A DNA stretch of 64,000 nucleotides from assembly GCA_026168455.1 (NCBI GenBank), contig CM047426.1, positions 43,976,307 through 44,040,306 on the forward strand. The letters run 5' to 3'. The DNA comes from Theocolax elegans. Its lineage: Eukaryota; Arthropoda; Insecta; Hymenoptera; Cerocephalidae. The notes beneath the pieces were generated by a model. The model was given only the letters and a program-made list of their open reading frames with translations, searched no databases and was not told the origin of the DNA. Below, one piece after another: positions 45,060 to 56,446 of the stretch (positions within the stretch are counted from its first letter, which is position 1; the number at the start of each line of letters is the position of its first letter). The position numbers and the translations under genes were made by a program.

Positions 45060-45552
45060 CACCCCCGAAGAATCTATAAAAATAATAAAAAATAAAAAAT
45101 AAAAAATAAAAACACTAACTGAAAATAAAAACAAATTATTAATACAGCAATTTGACTGCCCCCCTGCACCAAAAATCTACTAACCCCAAATATGTTGTCC
45201 GACGTTTCGAGCTCGCTGCTGCTCCTCATCAGGGACTGAAATGAAAAACTATTCCACACGATATTTATACCCTCAAAAAAGCCTCCCCACTCCAAGGACC
45301 CACACCTAAATAAATTCACACCAATAAACTAAGTTAAGTTAAGATAGGATGATAAATCTTATTTAATTTACTTGACTCTAACATTAAATTAACATTGTTA
45401 TCATTCTTAAATATATGAATATTCTCAAGACTTTCTCTTTTCAATTTATTCATAATATTTTGTTCTAAAATTTCTACATTATTGAAATCAAATGAATGAA
45501 CAAAATCTAAACAATGCTCTTTCAAACCTGATGTGACAGATACACTCCTCAA
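45060..45552 (-). pseudogene. Penelope-like element 3' fragment
   Basis: On the minus strand a 72-codon frame (45552-45334) matches the C-terminal end of Penelope-like proteins (ALKEHCLDFVHSFDF-like, then KRESLENIHIFKN). It is followed by the non-coding end with a TATAAATA (about 45266-45273), a hammerhead motif and a T-rich tail. The family resembles but is not identical to the fragment at 13449-14340. Confidence 0.7.
45197..45236 (-). ncRNA. Hammerhead ribozyme motif of the Penelope-like element
   Basis: On the minus strand, GTCC, then CTGATGA, a stem-loop (GAGC...GCTC), GAAAC and GTC, then GGAC. GTCC and GGAC pair as stem I, and stem III is reduced to a C-G pair, as described for the minimal hammerheads of Penelope-like elements. 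Cleavage would follow the GTC. All core bases are present; one extra G precedes stem II. Confidence 0.7.
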
Positions 45553-46019
45553 ACTATACTTATGTTCATAAATTCGTAGATGTAGTTTACAAAAGAAGAT
45601 GTTCTAGTTGCTCAATTTGGAATAAAGCTATGAAGAAAATAAGAAATTAAAGATTATTAGATCAAAAGAAACAATAAATTTTTCATAAAAAATTTTGGTT
45701 AAAATTTCTTCAATTTCTTATTTTCTTCATAACTTTGCTCCAAATTAAACAAATCAAGCGTCTTTTTTTTAAACCATATCTACTTGAACACAACTTCTGG
45801 TTTTTGGTTTGAGTGCCTATCTTTATTTGTTTCCGAGTTATAAGGGATCAAATTGGAAGTATTTTTTACTGCTATTATTATTACATGACGAATAACTTTC
45901 GTAAAAATGGCCAATGGCAAGGAATAACTTGGCTTACTTCATATTTTTATATTACGAAAGACATACCAGAGACAGGATAAGATCCGTTTCCCGGAGGTCA
46001 AGTACTCCCCTTGTAAGAT

Positions 46020-46811
46020 TAGACCGTTAAACTGGATATCAAAGACAATGTATTAGAAAATTAGTCGAAGATTATGCTGACAGATTCTATATCGAAGAAG
46101 ACAAATTAGCAGCTATGAACTTAATGATACTTGAAATACCAGTAGCAAAATACTCATTCGTCTTAAGCCGTTTAGACAACCTTTCGTGCTCAGACAAGAA
46201 ATGAATATACAAAAACAAGAACCTCTGAACAACGACATTATCAAACCTTTAACCAGTGCTTACTCAGCACCCATCTTTTGTATCGACAAAAAACCTGATG
46301 CCGAAGGAAATAAAAATATAGTATAAAAAATAATAATAGCGTGATTCCCGACTACAATTTTCCGATACCTAACATTACCGAGATTCTAGTTGAAATAGGA
46401 AATTTTAATTATTTTGGCACATGATGAAGAAACAAGACAGATACGGAACTGCTTTTCGCATGTAATCTCGGTTTATTCCATTTCAAAAAATGGTCTATCG
46501 TACTAAAAACTAGCGCGCCAGTATTTTTAGCAACTATGACATTATTTATAGCAGGCATCAAAGGTGTATAACATATAAATATATGTGTACGTTATACGTA
46601 TTTTTTCTAAAAAAATTTGACAAACACTGTAAAACATTAAGTATTATTTCCAAAAAACTAAGAGAGGTAAATCTTACCTTACAACCGAGTAAATGCGAAT
46701 TTTTAAAGGAAAAAAATAGTTTATCTTGGTTACATTATTAATAAAAAGGGCTTACTACCAAATCCAAAGAAAATTGAAGCAGTTAAAAAATTCATTGATA
46801 ATTTTGCATAC
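46020..46811 (+). pseudogene. Old Gypsy element, reverse transcriptase remnant (5' part)
   Basis: Broken frames contain NNDIIKPLTSAYSAPIFCID followed by KKPD (RT entry), YNFPIPNITEILVEIGNF and SKCEFLKEKNSLSWLHY. The catalytic YxDD site is lost. It ends at 46811 in KFIDNFAYI and continues at 59474 across Gypsy element 2. Confidence 0.75.
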
Positions 46812-46815
46812 ATAG

Positions 46816-47844
46816 TGCGACGAGACGTCGTTGCAATGAATTAAATAATATTTAATGTATTATCTTATTTCTCTTGTATATAGAATATTATGTCTTACAA
46901 TCTCGCAGGTTGTTATTGTTTCGTGCGTTGCCTCTTCAAGGCCACGAAACGCGCGTGTTTATGTCTACGAGCGAGGATGTGTGCGAGCATCCATGTACTC
47001 TATTGTTATTGTGTGTGTGTTAGGTACTTTTCGGGAATGCGACAATTCCCGAAAAGCTCAGTACGCTGCCGGTCTTGACCGTGACAGCATCTTCTTCGAT
47101 ACCTCGTCACGTGTATTTTCGCGCGCCACGGGAAGTACCGGACCGGTTCGTCCGTAATCCGGGAAGCCGTACGCGAGTGCAAGTGCGATAGTGTAGTGCA
47201 GTGCGAAGGACCAAATACCTCGGGTTGAGTATTCCCCGAGGTAGGCGAATCGCCGCGGCCGCGGGCCGCACCTGCAGATCACCGTCGAGGACGACGGGAA
47301 ACCGGGCCGACTCCACCGGCCAGCAGACGTCGGGGCGCCGACGTACACCAGGGCCAATGGACCAGCCAGCCCGGTAAGTACCCGACATTGGTCGGTATAT
47401 ATTTAGAGCGTCTTGAGTGAGTGTGTGTGTATGTTTGTTCGGTAGCACACCGGTGCTACCGAAACCGATTGGGTATTGCGCGGGGCGAGCACGGGGGCAG
47501 CCCCTGCTTGCCGCGTATATCCCACGCGACCGGGAGAACGCCCCGTTAAGTATTGTCGGGCACCTCCGTGTAAAATTATTAAATAAATAATTATTTGTTT
47601 TATTCTAATACAACGGTCGCGTAATTATTTTAATTATAAAGTAACCCGCAAACCGCTTTCCGATTCCCGATTTTCCCCGCCACGTGTGTCGGTATAAGGA
47701 GATCGTCCTATCTCCGCTACCGTGTCCCGACGGGTTAATTTATTAACCCACGGCGACGATAAGGACGCGTTCTTCGGGGCCGTCGTCCCTGTTTAAATTA
47801 ATAAATCAGTTGTAACGGGTACTAGGACGAAGTGCCACGTTACA
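46816..47844 (+). repeat. 5' LTR of Gypsy element 2
   Basis: 1029 bp. Contains an ATG at 47357 and a consensus splice donor (CG|GTAAGT) at 47373/47374, and an AATAAA-rich stretch near 47580-47595. Differences from the 3' LTR include the bases near 46908, 47072, 47075, 47410 and 47782. Confidence 0.93.
47357..47379 (+). promoter_or_regulatory. LTR start codon and splice donor of element 2
   Basis: ATG (47357-47359) is followed by five codons and the donor CG|GTAAGT. Unspliced, the reading ends at the TAA inside the donor (47375-47377). Spliced to 56447, the two leftover bases CG plus the first base of the acceptor exon complete a codon and the frame enters ORF3. See findings. Confidence 0.6.
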
Positions 47845-47846
47845 AA

Positions 47847-47864
47847 TGGCGACCGTGACAGGAC
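47847..47864 (+). other. Primer binding site of element 2 (tRNA-Arg)
   Basis: TGGCGACCGTGACAGGAC, identical over 18 nt to the site of element 1. It starts two bases after the LTR end. Confidence 0.88.
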
Positions 47865-48230
47865 GGTAGTTGTACCGCCTGCGTGTCGAGGAGATTTCGG
47901 GTCGGTGAATTCTGTCTTATTTTTTTTTAGAAAATAAGTGTTTCTTGTATGTACAGGTTTACCTGTATATGTTTAAGAAACAGCGGGTTATTTATTTTTA
48001 AAAAGAATTTCGCTTTGCAAGTCGCGTGTGAGAGAGAGAGAGAGAGAGTGAGTGAGAAAGAGCATATAGGTTGATAATGGCATGGACGCATGCCATTACG
48101 ATTGAATCGTGTGTGTGAGTGAGAGAGGGAGAGAGAGAGAGAAAAAAAAAAAATTTGAAATTTCGAGTTCGCGTTAGAGTAGGGACGCGCGGGTATCCCT
48201 AGCCGTGTATTGTGGTTGTGTGAAAGAGAA

Positions 48231-48269
<39 letters not shown>

Positions 48270-49731
48270 GAGAGAGGAACATTGCGTCGCGGAGTTCGAT
48301 AGTGCTGAGTGAGCACGAGTCCGCTAGTGGGAGAGAGAGAGAAAATCCCAACTAGCCGGCGTTAGACTCGCGCGGCGTAAGTATAACGCGATTGAGAGAG
48401 AGCGAGAGAGAGAACATATACACTATACGGCATATACCGCGCGGATATCCTTCGTTGCTACGCAAGAAGGAAAATTTCCCCCTCTGCGCGACCGAATTTC
48501 ATTTCTAAATTCATTGCATGTATTTTATTATTTCATTTTTAATTTAATTGCATGAATTTTGTTGACTCGCTTTAGAAGCGAGTTTAACAAATTGTGTGTG
48601 TGTGAAATATTTTTGAGTTCGGCTCACTGATTTTGTATCAGTTCGAGACGACCAATAATATTTTTTATTACTTATAATTATTAATTTTATTATTATCATT
48701 ATTATTATTATTATTATTAATAATTTACTTTTGTTGTTATATATATATATATATATACTTTTGAATTAATTTTTCAAATATATTATCACGCTGTTAGTCA
48801 GCTGATATTGAAAGTATACGATAATTTTTCTTTGTGTGATAATTAATATTAATATTATTTTGATTAAGTGTTTGTCACTCAATCATTAATTCTGCTGACG
48901 GGAAAATTTCTTTGATTTATTTTCTTAATTTTTTTGTTTTTTTTCTCCGAATTAAGAAATAAATTGCAATTAATTTGTTTGTCAAATTAATTGCATATTT
49001 ATATTATTGATTTTTGTATAATATAATATATATAAAATTAATAATAAATAAAATAATTAATTTCTTTCTTTAAATAAATTAAAATTTTTTTTGTTGGAGG
49101 TTAACGATAAAATTAATTTTTTTTTTGTGTGATCTTGTTTTGAAAATTCTTTTCTTTTGAAGCTACTTTTCACAAAGTTTTCTTTGTACGAAATTTACTT
49201 TTTGTGTAAAATTATAATTATTTTGTTTGTCAAAATAATTATATTTGTGGCTTCCAGAATTTTCTTTTAATTTCCTTTAATATTTAATTTCTCGTGTCAG
49301 CGAATTAAAATTTTTTTTATTACTTTTGTTTATAAGTTTATTGTTGCAATTTTATTTGTTTATTTGTTTATTTGTTGCAATCGATAGCAATTTATTTTTA
49401 AATTGTTACCAAATTAATTTGTTTGTCAAATTAATTCGGTCTTGGATTGGTCCAAGTATCGTTTGCAATTTTACTTAGGTTTAAAGAGAAGATCGTCAGC
49501 AAAAATTTTTTTTCTTTGATCCGAATACAGATTCGATTAAGCTTTCGAATCTGGTGGCAAACAAAAATTTTTTTTTTTTGTTGTAGTTTGTTTATAAAAA
49601 TTATATTAATTTACATTAATTTTCTTTGTTGTTTTATTTAGATTTTTATTATTTATTTAGTTTGCCAAGTTCGGATCGGAATTTTGTTGCGTTCTTTTCT
49701 CTTTATGTAAAGTATGCCCTCTCATATAGAG
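47865..49731 (+). other. Long leader of Gypsy element 2 with (GA)n tracts
   Basis: About 1.9 kb, non-coding, with several GA tracts (near 48030-48058, 48118-48142, 48222-48276, 48330-48342, 48391-48412), then T-rich DNA. A long structured leader is common where internal initiation is used; no direct evidence here. Confidence 0.55.
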
Positions 49732-49749
49732 TAGTTTTGTACTCTATAT

Positions 49750-52593
49750 TTGAATCTGGACTCTGAGCTATCTCCTCAGTTGTCCAAACTTTACAGGGCA
49801 TACGGGGAAGCAGTTGGTGTGCCAGCTGAGAAGAAATCCCCAGGTGCACAACGCCGTCTCTGCCTTATCAAAAAAATTACGATGGGCAGTTACGAGACGC
49901 GTATGTGCAAAATACTGAGTGACTCGCGGGATGCGAGACACATTAAAAAGGACATCAGATCACTTCCCTTGGAGGAGATCTACGCCCAGCTCGATCGTTT
50001 GCACCTTAATGCAAATAGCGAAGAGTTTGAGTGTAGAGAGCGCCTTCTAAGACATAGGATTAAGTGCTATGATCCTCAAATTGACGTGCCTTGGTATCCC
50101 AATTACGACGAGGAAACTTCTGCCCAACCAGCGACGAAGCCCTTAGCTTGTCCACAGTTCTGGCAGAAGCACCAAAAGCGTTCCAGAAGAGGTAGTGTGA
50201 TACCTTCTGGTACCGACAGGTCTTTAGAGTCTGAGTTGTCAGATGATAGACCAACGAGTGAGCACATAACCCCCATTCAGGAAGAAGAGGGAAATGTGAC
50301 TACACATAGTAGAGTGCCCACGCCGACGGGCGAATTAAGACCGCTTTCTGATAATGCAGCTGGCATTAACACAGAAGCGGCGATTCCGACGGCTAACTCA
50401 CCACCTTCGAGACAAGTGACGGTGTCGACCGCCACATATACTGGTCTAGGTGAGACGCATGCTATAAATTCATCACATGCGTCACACCGGGATCAGCGTA
50501 ACTCGTTGGTTGGTAACCACAACCCAGTGGAAAAGGGCACCAATCGTCGTAACGATTTTGGACTGAATTCCGATGCACATGGACGGTCTACTCCCAGCCA
50601 TTTTAGTAGTTCTGGAGCTATTAAAAAGCGCGTTTCGGAGATTCAGTCAGATAAGTCGCGGCAACAGACGAGCAGGGATTATGAACTCCCTTCCAACGAT
50701 CGCAGGCAGTCGACTGATAATCGGAGGGAAGCTCCAGATTATCGTTCACATAATCGCGATCAATACGGCACCTGTCAGAGGAAGGTTAGTTATGACAAGC
50801 ATAATAACAGGACCTCCTCACACAGATATGCGCCAGCACCAGAAGAAGCAGATGATGAATCGTTCTCGGAAGGTGAGCGCTATCACAGGAGTGCAACATC
50901 CACTTCTAGACGGTTACCGAATGAAGGGAATAGTAAGTCTCGAACGTCCGATCGTAACCAAAGTACTTACACTAGGAGGGAAGCCTCTACACAGTGTGAC
51001 AATGGTTACAACAGATCCCGCGAAATGAATAATGATCCCGTCGAGCATGAGCGAGCTGTCGCTATACGCGATCAAGGTACTCAAACCGATTCTAATATGA
51101 GTAACTTAGATTTGGACGAATATTACGCTGCAAATAGGGAAGATGCAACCGCTTACTATGCGAGAAGATATCGCAAGGAGCGCCTCCCTGATAGACGTAG
51201 TAGAGTACCATCGCCGAGTCGGGATGCGCACCGGCGTGATAGGAATAACCAAAGTGAGGACATGGGTGCATTAGTCCCTTTGGGATACGACCAGCCACCA
51301 ATGAGAGATAGAAAGGATCGGCCTGGTTGTGCAAGAGCCCTCAGAGACTGGGGTCTATCGTTCGATGGGGAGACCAACGACGATGCCGAAGAATTCCTAG
51401 ATAGTTTACAAGACTTCAGGAATGACGACCAGTTCTCTGACCGGCGTATACTGAGCGCATTGCCTTGCGTGTTTAAGAAGACAGCCCTATTTTGGTATAG
51501 GGCCGTCCAATCTTCTTTACATAACTGTTATGACTTCGAAAATGAATTTTTGAATGAATACGGTCAGGAGTTGCGAGATCAAGATTTGTTCGAGGATCTA
51601 CAACGCCGCACGCAAGGCAAAGGAGAGAAGGTCGTAAAATACCTAAATTGCTTTAAGGCTATTGTGCGGAAATTCCGCCGACCTCCTCCGTTGCGCCAAC
51701 AAGTAGAGATGGCATATTCTCAACTGAGACCGGAGTGCCGTAAATTTATGTCCTCGAGATCCATAAATAATTTCGAAGACATAATGAAATACGGCAAAGA
51801 ATATGAACAACACTTGGTATGGGACAAGAGATTTGCGGAACCCACACCAAGAGAGCAAGTTCATATCCCACAAGCTTTCCCAAAACGGAGTTCGTCCAAA
51901 GTTTCGGGAAAAGTGGCCTCATTAGTTGAGAATAAGAAGAGCCAACCGGTTTCTCAGCCATCTCCACCACCGAAGAAGAAGACGTTGAAAAAGAAAAGGA
52001 GCAAGAAAAATAAGAAACATTCTTCTAGCCCATCTTCAAGTGATTGTGAAGTAGCCAATGTGTATGGTACTCGCAACACTAGTCAACGTCAGTACTTGCA
52101 AGAAAGTAAAAATTTTGTGGGTGCACAAAATATTAATAACGCGAGACAATCTTCGGGAAATAGACAGACAGGGTCAAAGCAGCAACAATATACCGGTGCT
52201 AGGCCGAAACAATACGTTGCTCAAGCTCAGACGACACCCGTCTATACGCCTCAACGTAGACAAAGCACGGTATATGATCGTACTACGCAGAGGCAGACCC
52301 AAGACGCTGGTTTGCAAAGGAATCCGAATAGTCCCTTCTTTGGCATATGTTTTACATGCCATAAAGTAGGACATCGATATTCCGATTGTCCCAATCAGAC
52401 TTGCCTACATTGCGCAAGTATGGGACATACAGCGGACCAGTGCCCGAACGCGGCAGCGCCCATTGAGTGTCAGGTGTTCCACACAACTGGGGTAACCCTA
52501 GATAATTGCCCAATGTGTGAGCATGTATGGCAATATCTGGGAAACCTAGCGGCAGGGTACCAGAATCGCCCCCTGGGCCCTGCACGCAATTAA
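49750..52593 (+). CDS. gag: Gag of Gypsy element 2
   Basis: Up to 947 residues. The frame opens after a TAG near 49729, but the first in-frame ATG is at 49882; the sequence between is protein-like, so the start is uncertain. A long Ser/Arg-rich region is followed by a capsid-like Retrotrans_gag domain (about residues 530-700, RALRDWGLSFDGETNDDAEE to QLRPECRKF), a Lys-rich stretch (KKKTLKKKRSKKNKKH) and zinc knuckles (CFTCHKVGHRYSDC, CLHCASMGHTADQC) plus a degenerate third unit ending DNCPMC. It ends at TAA 52591-52593, overlapping the pol frame. Confidence 0.88.
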   Translation: MNLDSELSPQLSKLYRAYGEAVGVPAEKKSPGAQRRLCLIKKITMGSYETRMCKILSDSRDARHIKKDIRSLPLEEIYAQLDRLHLNANSEEFECRERLLRHRIKCYDPQIDVPWYPNYDEETSAQPATKPLACPQFWQKHQKRSRRGSVIPSGTDRSLESELSDDRPTSEHITPIQEEEGNVTTHSRVPTPTGELRPLSDNAAGINTEAAIPTANSPPSRQVTVSTATYTGLGETHAINSSHASHRDQRNSLVGNHNPVEKGTNRRNDFGLNSDAHGRSTPSHFSSSGAIKKRVSEIQSDKSRQQTSRDYELPSNDRRQSTDNRREAPDYRSHNRDQYGTCQRKVSYDKHNNRTSSHRYAPAPEEADDESFSEGERYHRSATSTSRRLPNEGNSKSRTSDRNQSTYTRREASTQCDNGYNRSREMNNDPVEHERAVAIRDQGTQTDSNMSNLDLDEYYAANREDATAYYARRYRKERLPDRRSRVPSPSRDAHRRDRNNQSEDMGALVPLGYDQPPMRDRKDRPGCARALRDWGLSFDGETNDDAEEFLDSLQDFRNDDQFSDRRILSALPCVFKKTALFWYRAVQSSLHNCYDFENEFLNEYGQELRDQDLFEDLQRRTQGKGEKVVKYLNCFKAIVRKFRRPPPLRQQVEMAYSQLRPECRKFMSSRSINNFEDIMKYGKEYEQHLVWDKRFAEPTPREQVHIPQAFPKRSSSKVSGKVASLVENKKSQPVSQPSPPPKKKTLKKKRSKKNKKHSSSPSSSDCEVANVYGTRNTSQRQYLQESKNFVGAQNINNARQSSGNRQTGSKQQQYTGARPKQYVAQAQTTPVYTPQRRQSTVYDRTTQRQTQDAGLQRNPNSPFFGICFTCHKVGHRYSDCPNQTCLHCASMGHTADQCPNAAAPIECQVFHTTGVTLDNCPMCEHVWQYLGNLAAGYQNRPLGPARN

Positions 52594-55500
52594 AAGAGCG
52601 TAATAGCTCTAGGGGGCAAGAAATACGGGTTGGTGAACCCGCGAGGTTGTTTGTTAAGAAGGACAAACACCTCACTGACTTCGCTGAACTGCTAAACGGA
52701 GAGCAAACAAACGTTCAGAAGGTAAGAGAGAATACCTCTGAACATCCGAATTTGCCGAAATCTGCTGAGTTACCTATGGTTAAGGCTGAGACTCCTTCCA
52801 AGCTAACTCCAACGTTCGAAGCACCGAACAAAGCAGATTTAGAACTTCTAGAGATCAAGAAAAACAAAGAGTCTTTCTGGTCTGAAGTACTCCGTAGGCA
52901 GACAGTTAACCAACACAAACGGTTACTCAAGGAAATAGAGAATGAGAGAAAAACTCTAAACCTGTGTAACCCCACCAAGGAGAACGATGATATTCGTTAC
53001 TCATTGTCACCCCAACCTTCGATCAAAGAAAAGAGTTTAAAACAGTCTAATGAGAGTAAAACGACTGTCTCTCTTGATCAGGTAATGAACAGTTCAAAAT
53101 CGTTGCCGATTAGAACAGTTCAGGGGGGGGGCAGGAGCCGTCCCGAAGACGTCCAGAGAGACAAGTTCGACTCCAGCTCTACTTGACAGTCAAGCCGAAG
53201 ACATGGTTGCGGGAGTGCAATCCGAAAACCGTTTGTTCTTCTCGGTAAGACTTGGTGGCAAGGACTTTAAAGCATTGTTCGACCCAGGAGCAATGGTTTC
53301 ACTCATACGCGTTGACGTAGCGGAATGCTACAGGGATAAGTGGAAACCGGCCAAGGTAGTCGTGCGGGGTGTCGCAGGACCGGCACTGAAAGTCCTAGGT
53401 TTGTTAGATGTTCTATTCGGAATTGAGGGATTAGATGGCAACATCCAACTGAGAATAGTCGAGAGTATGAAACACTCGATGATCCTCGGTATGGACTTCC
53501 TTCAACATTGGAACATCGAGGTTAAAATTGGCGATGCCCTCTGGCGTGTTGGCGCCGGAAAATGGCAGTCTTTTGTCAAGGACGGAGTCCGAGACGGAGA
53601 CACGAGGATTCTCGCAGAGTGTGCAGGTATCATCGAGATTAACGATGACCAGCGAGAGAGGGTAAGAAAGTTAGTAGAGAACTTATTACCACCACCAGGC
53701 GATATGCATGGCTTTACTACGTTGATCGAACATCACGTGGAAGTAGAGCCAGGTGCACGACCAGTACGTCACAAACCAAGACGTATGTCGCCTAAAGTCC
53801 TCGAATTCGCCCAGCAAGAAGTCAGAAAAATGTTTGAGAGAGGAATAATCGAACCGAGTGCAAGTGAATGGTCTGCCGCTCCAGTGATAGTCCGCAAAGA
53901 CGAAGGTAGCTATCGTTTTTGCATAGACTTCCGAGATTTGAATGCGGTAACAAAACGTGACTCATATCCAATACCGAATATGGATTCGATTCTGGATAAG
54001 TTACATAATGCCAAATTCATCTCTAAGATCGATCTTAAGAAGGCATATTTCCAAGTGTTAATGTCAGAAATTAGTCGACATTACACCGCCTTCGCTGTGC
54101 CTGGGTCTGGGTTGTGGCAGTTCACACGGATGCCGTTCGGACTGATGAATGCACCCATGACATTTGCACGGTTGATCGATGCTCTATTTGGTCCCGAAGT
54201 TGAACCTCATGTTTTCGGTTACCTGGACGATCTAATCGTTATAACCGAAACTTTCGAGGAACATTTAAAATGGTTGGAAATGGTTCTAAGGACACTAGTG
54301 GACGCAGGGCTAGAATTGAACAGAGAGAAGTGTCAGTTCTGTTGCTCGAGCGTTACGTTCCTTGGGTACCGCCTGGATGGTAATGGACTTCGACCCGATG
54401 TGGATCGAGTGGCTCCTGTCCTAAATTATCCGACCCCAAGAAATGTTAAACAACTTCGTTCCTTCCTTGGCATGGTCGGCTGGTATTCTCGTTTTATAAA
54501 TCGAGAGTCGGATATTAAGATCCCTCTCGTGAGATTACTCCGTAAGGACCAGCCATGGGAGTGGGGACCAGAGCAGGACGCGGCGTTCCGTGAACTCAGG
54601 TTAGCTCTAGCCGGCGCGCCAGTGCTTGCTCGACCAGACTTCTCTAAGCCTTTCTCGGTCCAGAGTGACGCGAGTGATTACGCTATTGGGGCTATGTTAA
54701 CCCAAGAAGATGAAGATGGTTTCGAGCATCCGATCGTTTACGTCAGCCGAGTGTTGAACAAGGCGGAGCGTAATTACATGACGACGGAGAAAGAGTGTCT
54801 AGCCTTAATCTGGGCAATTAAGAAACTTCGGCCATATATTGAAGCGTATCGTTTCAAAGCTGTGACGGACCACAGCGCGCTCAAATGGTTGAAAACTCTT
54901 AAAGAGCCCACCGGCAGACTAGCGCGCTGGGTGCTTGAGATGCAACAGTGGGACTTCGAGATTGTGCACAAGAAAGGTGCACTACATTATGTTCCCGACG
55001 CACTCTCTCGCGCTGTTAACCTGGACTCGGACGAAGTTGAAATAGCCTCCTTTGACGTGATTACCGACCCATGGTACATCGCCAGATTGGATGATGTGAG
55101 GTCCAGTCCTCAAAAGTTTCCGCAATGGAAAATTGAGGATGGAATGCTTTATCGATTCACGACCGATAAGCTGCTGGACCCAATCACGGGTCAAGAGGAG
55201 GGATGGAGATTGGTTGTGCCCATTGAACATAGGACGCGCGTACTAGAGGACTCGCATTGCCCTCCATCGTCTGGTCATTTAGGAGTGGAGAAGACCTATG
55301 ACCGAGTGGCAAGAGACTATTATTGGCCGGGTATCTATCATGATGTCAGGCAATTCGTTGTGCAGTGTATAGACTGCCAACGATATAAAGTCTCACAGGC
55401 GGGCCCTCAAGGTTTGATGGGCAAGCGTAATATTGAGAGACCGTGGGCTGTGGTTGCGGCAGATATAACGGAACTGCCTCGTAGTAAGAACCAATACAAA

Positions 55501-56304
55501 TATATACTGGTCTTACAAGATTTGTTCACGAGGTGGGTTGAATTAAAACCGTTACGAGCTGCTACCGGTAAGTCGGTTGCGAAAGCATTTGAGGAACTCA
55601 TACTGTTTCGTTGGGAAACTCCTGATTACTTCCTTACGGATAATGGTACAGAGTTCGTCAATAATAAGTTGTCACAAATGCTTGAGGATTACGGGATAAA
55701 ACAGATCACGACTCCTCCTTACCGACCGCAAGCCAACCCCGTCGAGCGAACAAACAGGACATTAAAGACGATGATCGCGGCCTTTGTGGATTCCGATCAT
55801 CGCAGCTGGGATGAACATCTACATGAATTCCGTCATGCTATTAATACGGCAACGCAATCAAGTACGAAGGTTTCCCCAGCTTTCCTCAATTTTGGACGTC
55901 ATCCTCAGCCGGTAAAGAGTCTGCGTAGAGAGGTTGAGAAGAGGGAATTTAAAATTCCTATCGATCCCGAGATGTGGATGGATCGACTCAAACGTCTTGA
56001 TGCCCTTCGAGATCTAGTGCGGAAACACATAGATGAAGAGCAGAGACGTCAAGAGAAAGTCTATAACAAAAATAGACGCGTGGCTTCCTTCCAAGTAGGC
56101 GATTTAGTCATGAGGAAGTGTAGAACGTTATCGCACGGGGCCAAAGGTATTTCGGCCAAATTGGCGCCTAAGTACGACGGACCCTTTGAAGTCAAGGAGA
56201 TACTATCACCAGTAGTCTTAAGACTTGAAGAGTCTGGACGGAAGAGGTCTGAAGTGCACGTATCCGATTTAAAGAGATACGTCCCACCAAGGAGAAAATC
56301 CTAG
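52527..56304 (+). CDS. pol: Pol polyprotein of Gypsy element 2, broken once at a G tract
   Basis: The frame overlaps gag at -1 (52527-52593). It runs to a stop at 53184-53186 and resumes in another frame to 56304. The switch lies at a run of nine G (53123-53131): with eight G the frame would continue without a stop. Domains: a linker with a charged helix (about 52830-52970), protease (KALFDPGAMVSLI, DPG rather than DSG/DTG), RT (RFCIDFRDLNAVT, IDLKKAYFQVLM, catalytic YLDD), RNase H (SVQSDASDYAIGAML, VTDHSAL), integrase (GHLGVEKTY, CIDCQ, AADITELP, LTDNGTEFVN, NPVERTNR). Otherwise intact. Confidence 0.9.
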
Positions 56305-56423
56305 GCCAGCGATGATCGGCTAGCCACGGGGAAAAGTTAGAGTGGGTATCCGGGTGTGTGATTGATTGAGTACGAGTGATTGTATATGATTAATGTAACT
56401 ATGATTTGCTTGTAGTTAATTAA

Positions 56424-56446
56424 CAAATTTCTTTCTTTTGTTTCAG
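56424..56446 (+). promoter_or_regulatory. Splice acceptor for ORF3 of element 2
   Basis: TTTCTTTCTTTTGTTTCAG with AG at 56445-56446, preceded by a branch-point-like TTAATTAAC (about 56416-56424). The exon starts at 56447 and the ORF3 frame is open from its first full codon (56448). Confidence 0.75.

Larger units (their letters stand above)
44743..46013. mobile_element. PIF/Harbinger-like foldback element, interrupted (TAA duplication)
   Basis: The ends share with 29543-30232 the terminal CAAGGGGAGTACTTGACCTC and GGGAAACGGATCTTA. Arms at about 44743-44970 and 45640-46013 pair with each other. TAA flanks both ends (44740-44742, 46014-46016). A Penelope-like fragment occupies the centre. Confidence 0.7.

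Noticed and set aside
46855..47448. Frames of 99-113 codons in the LTRs of element 2
   Set aside because: They are duplicated only because the LTR is duplicated, and they overlap on both strands without protein signatures.
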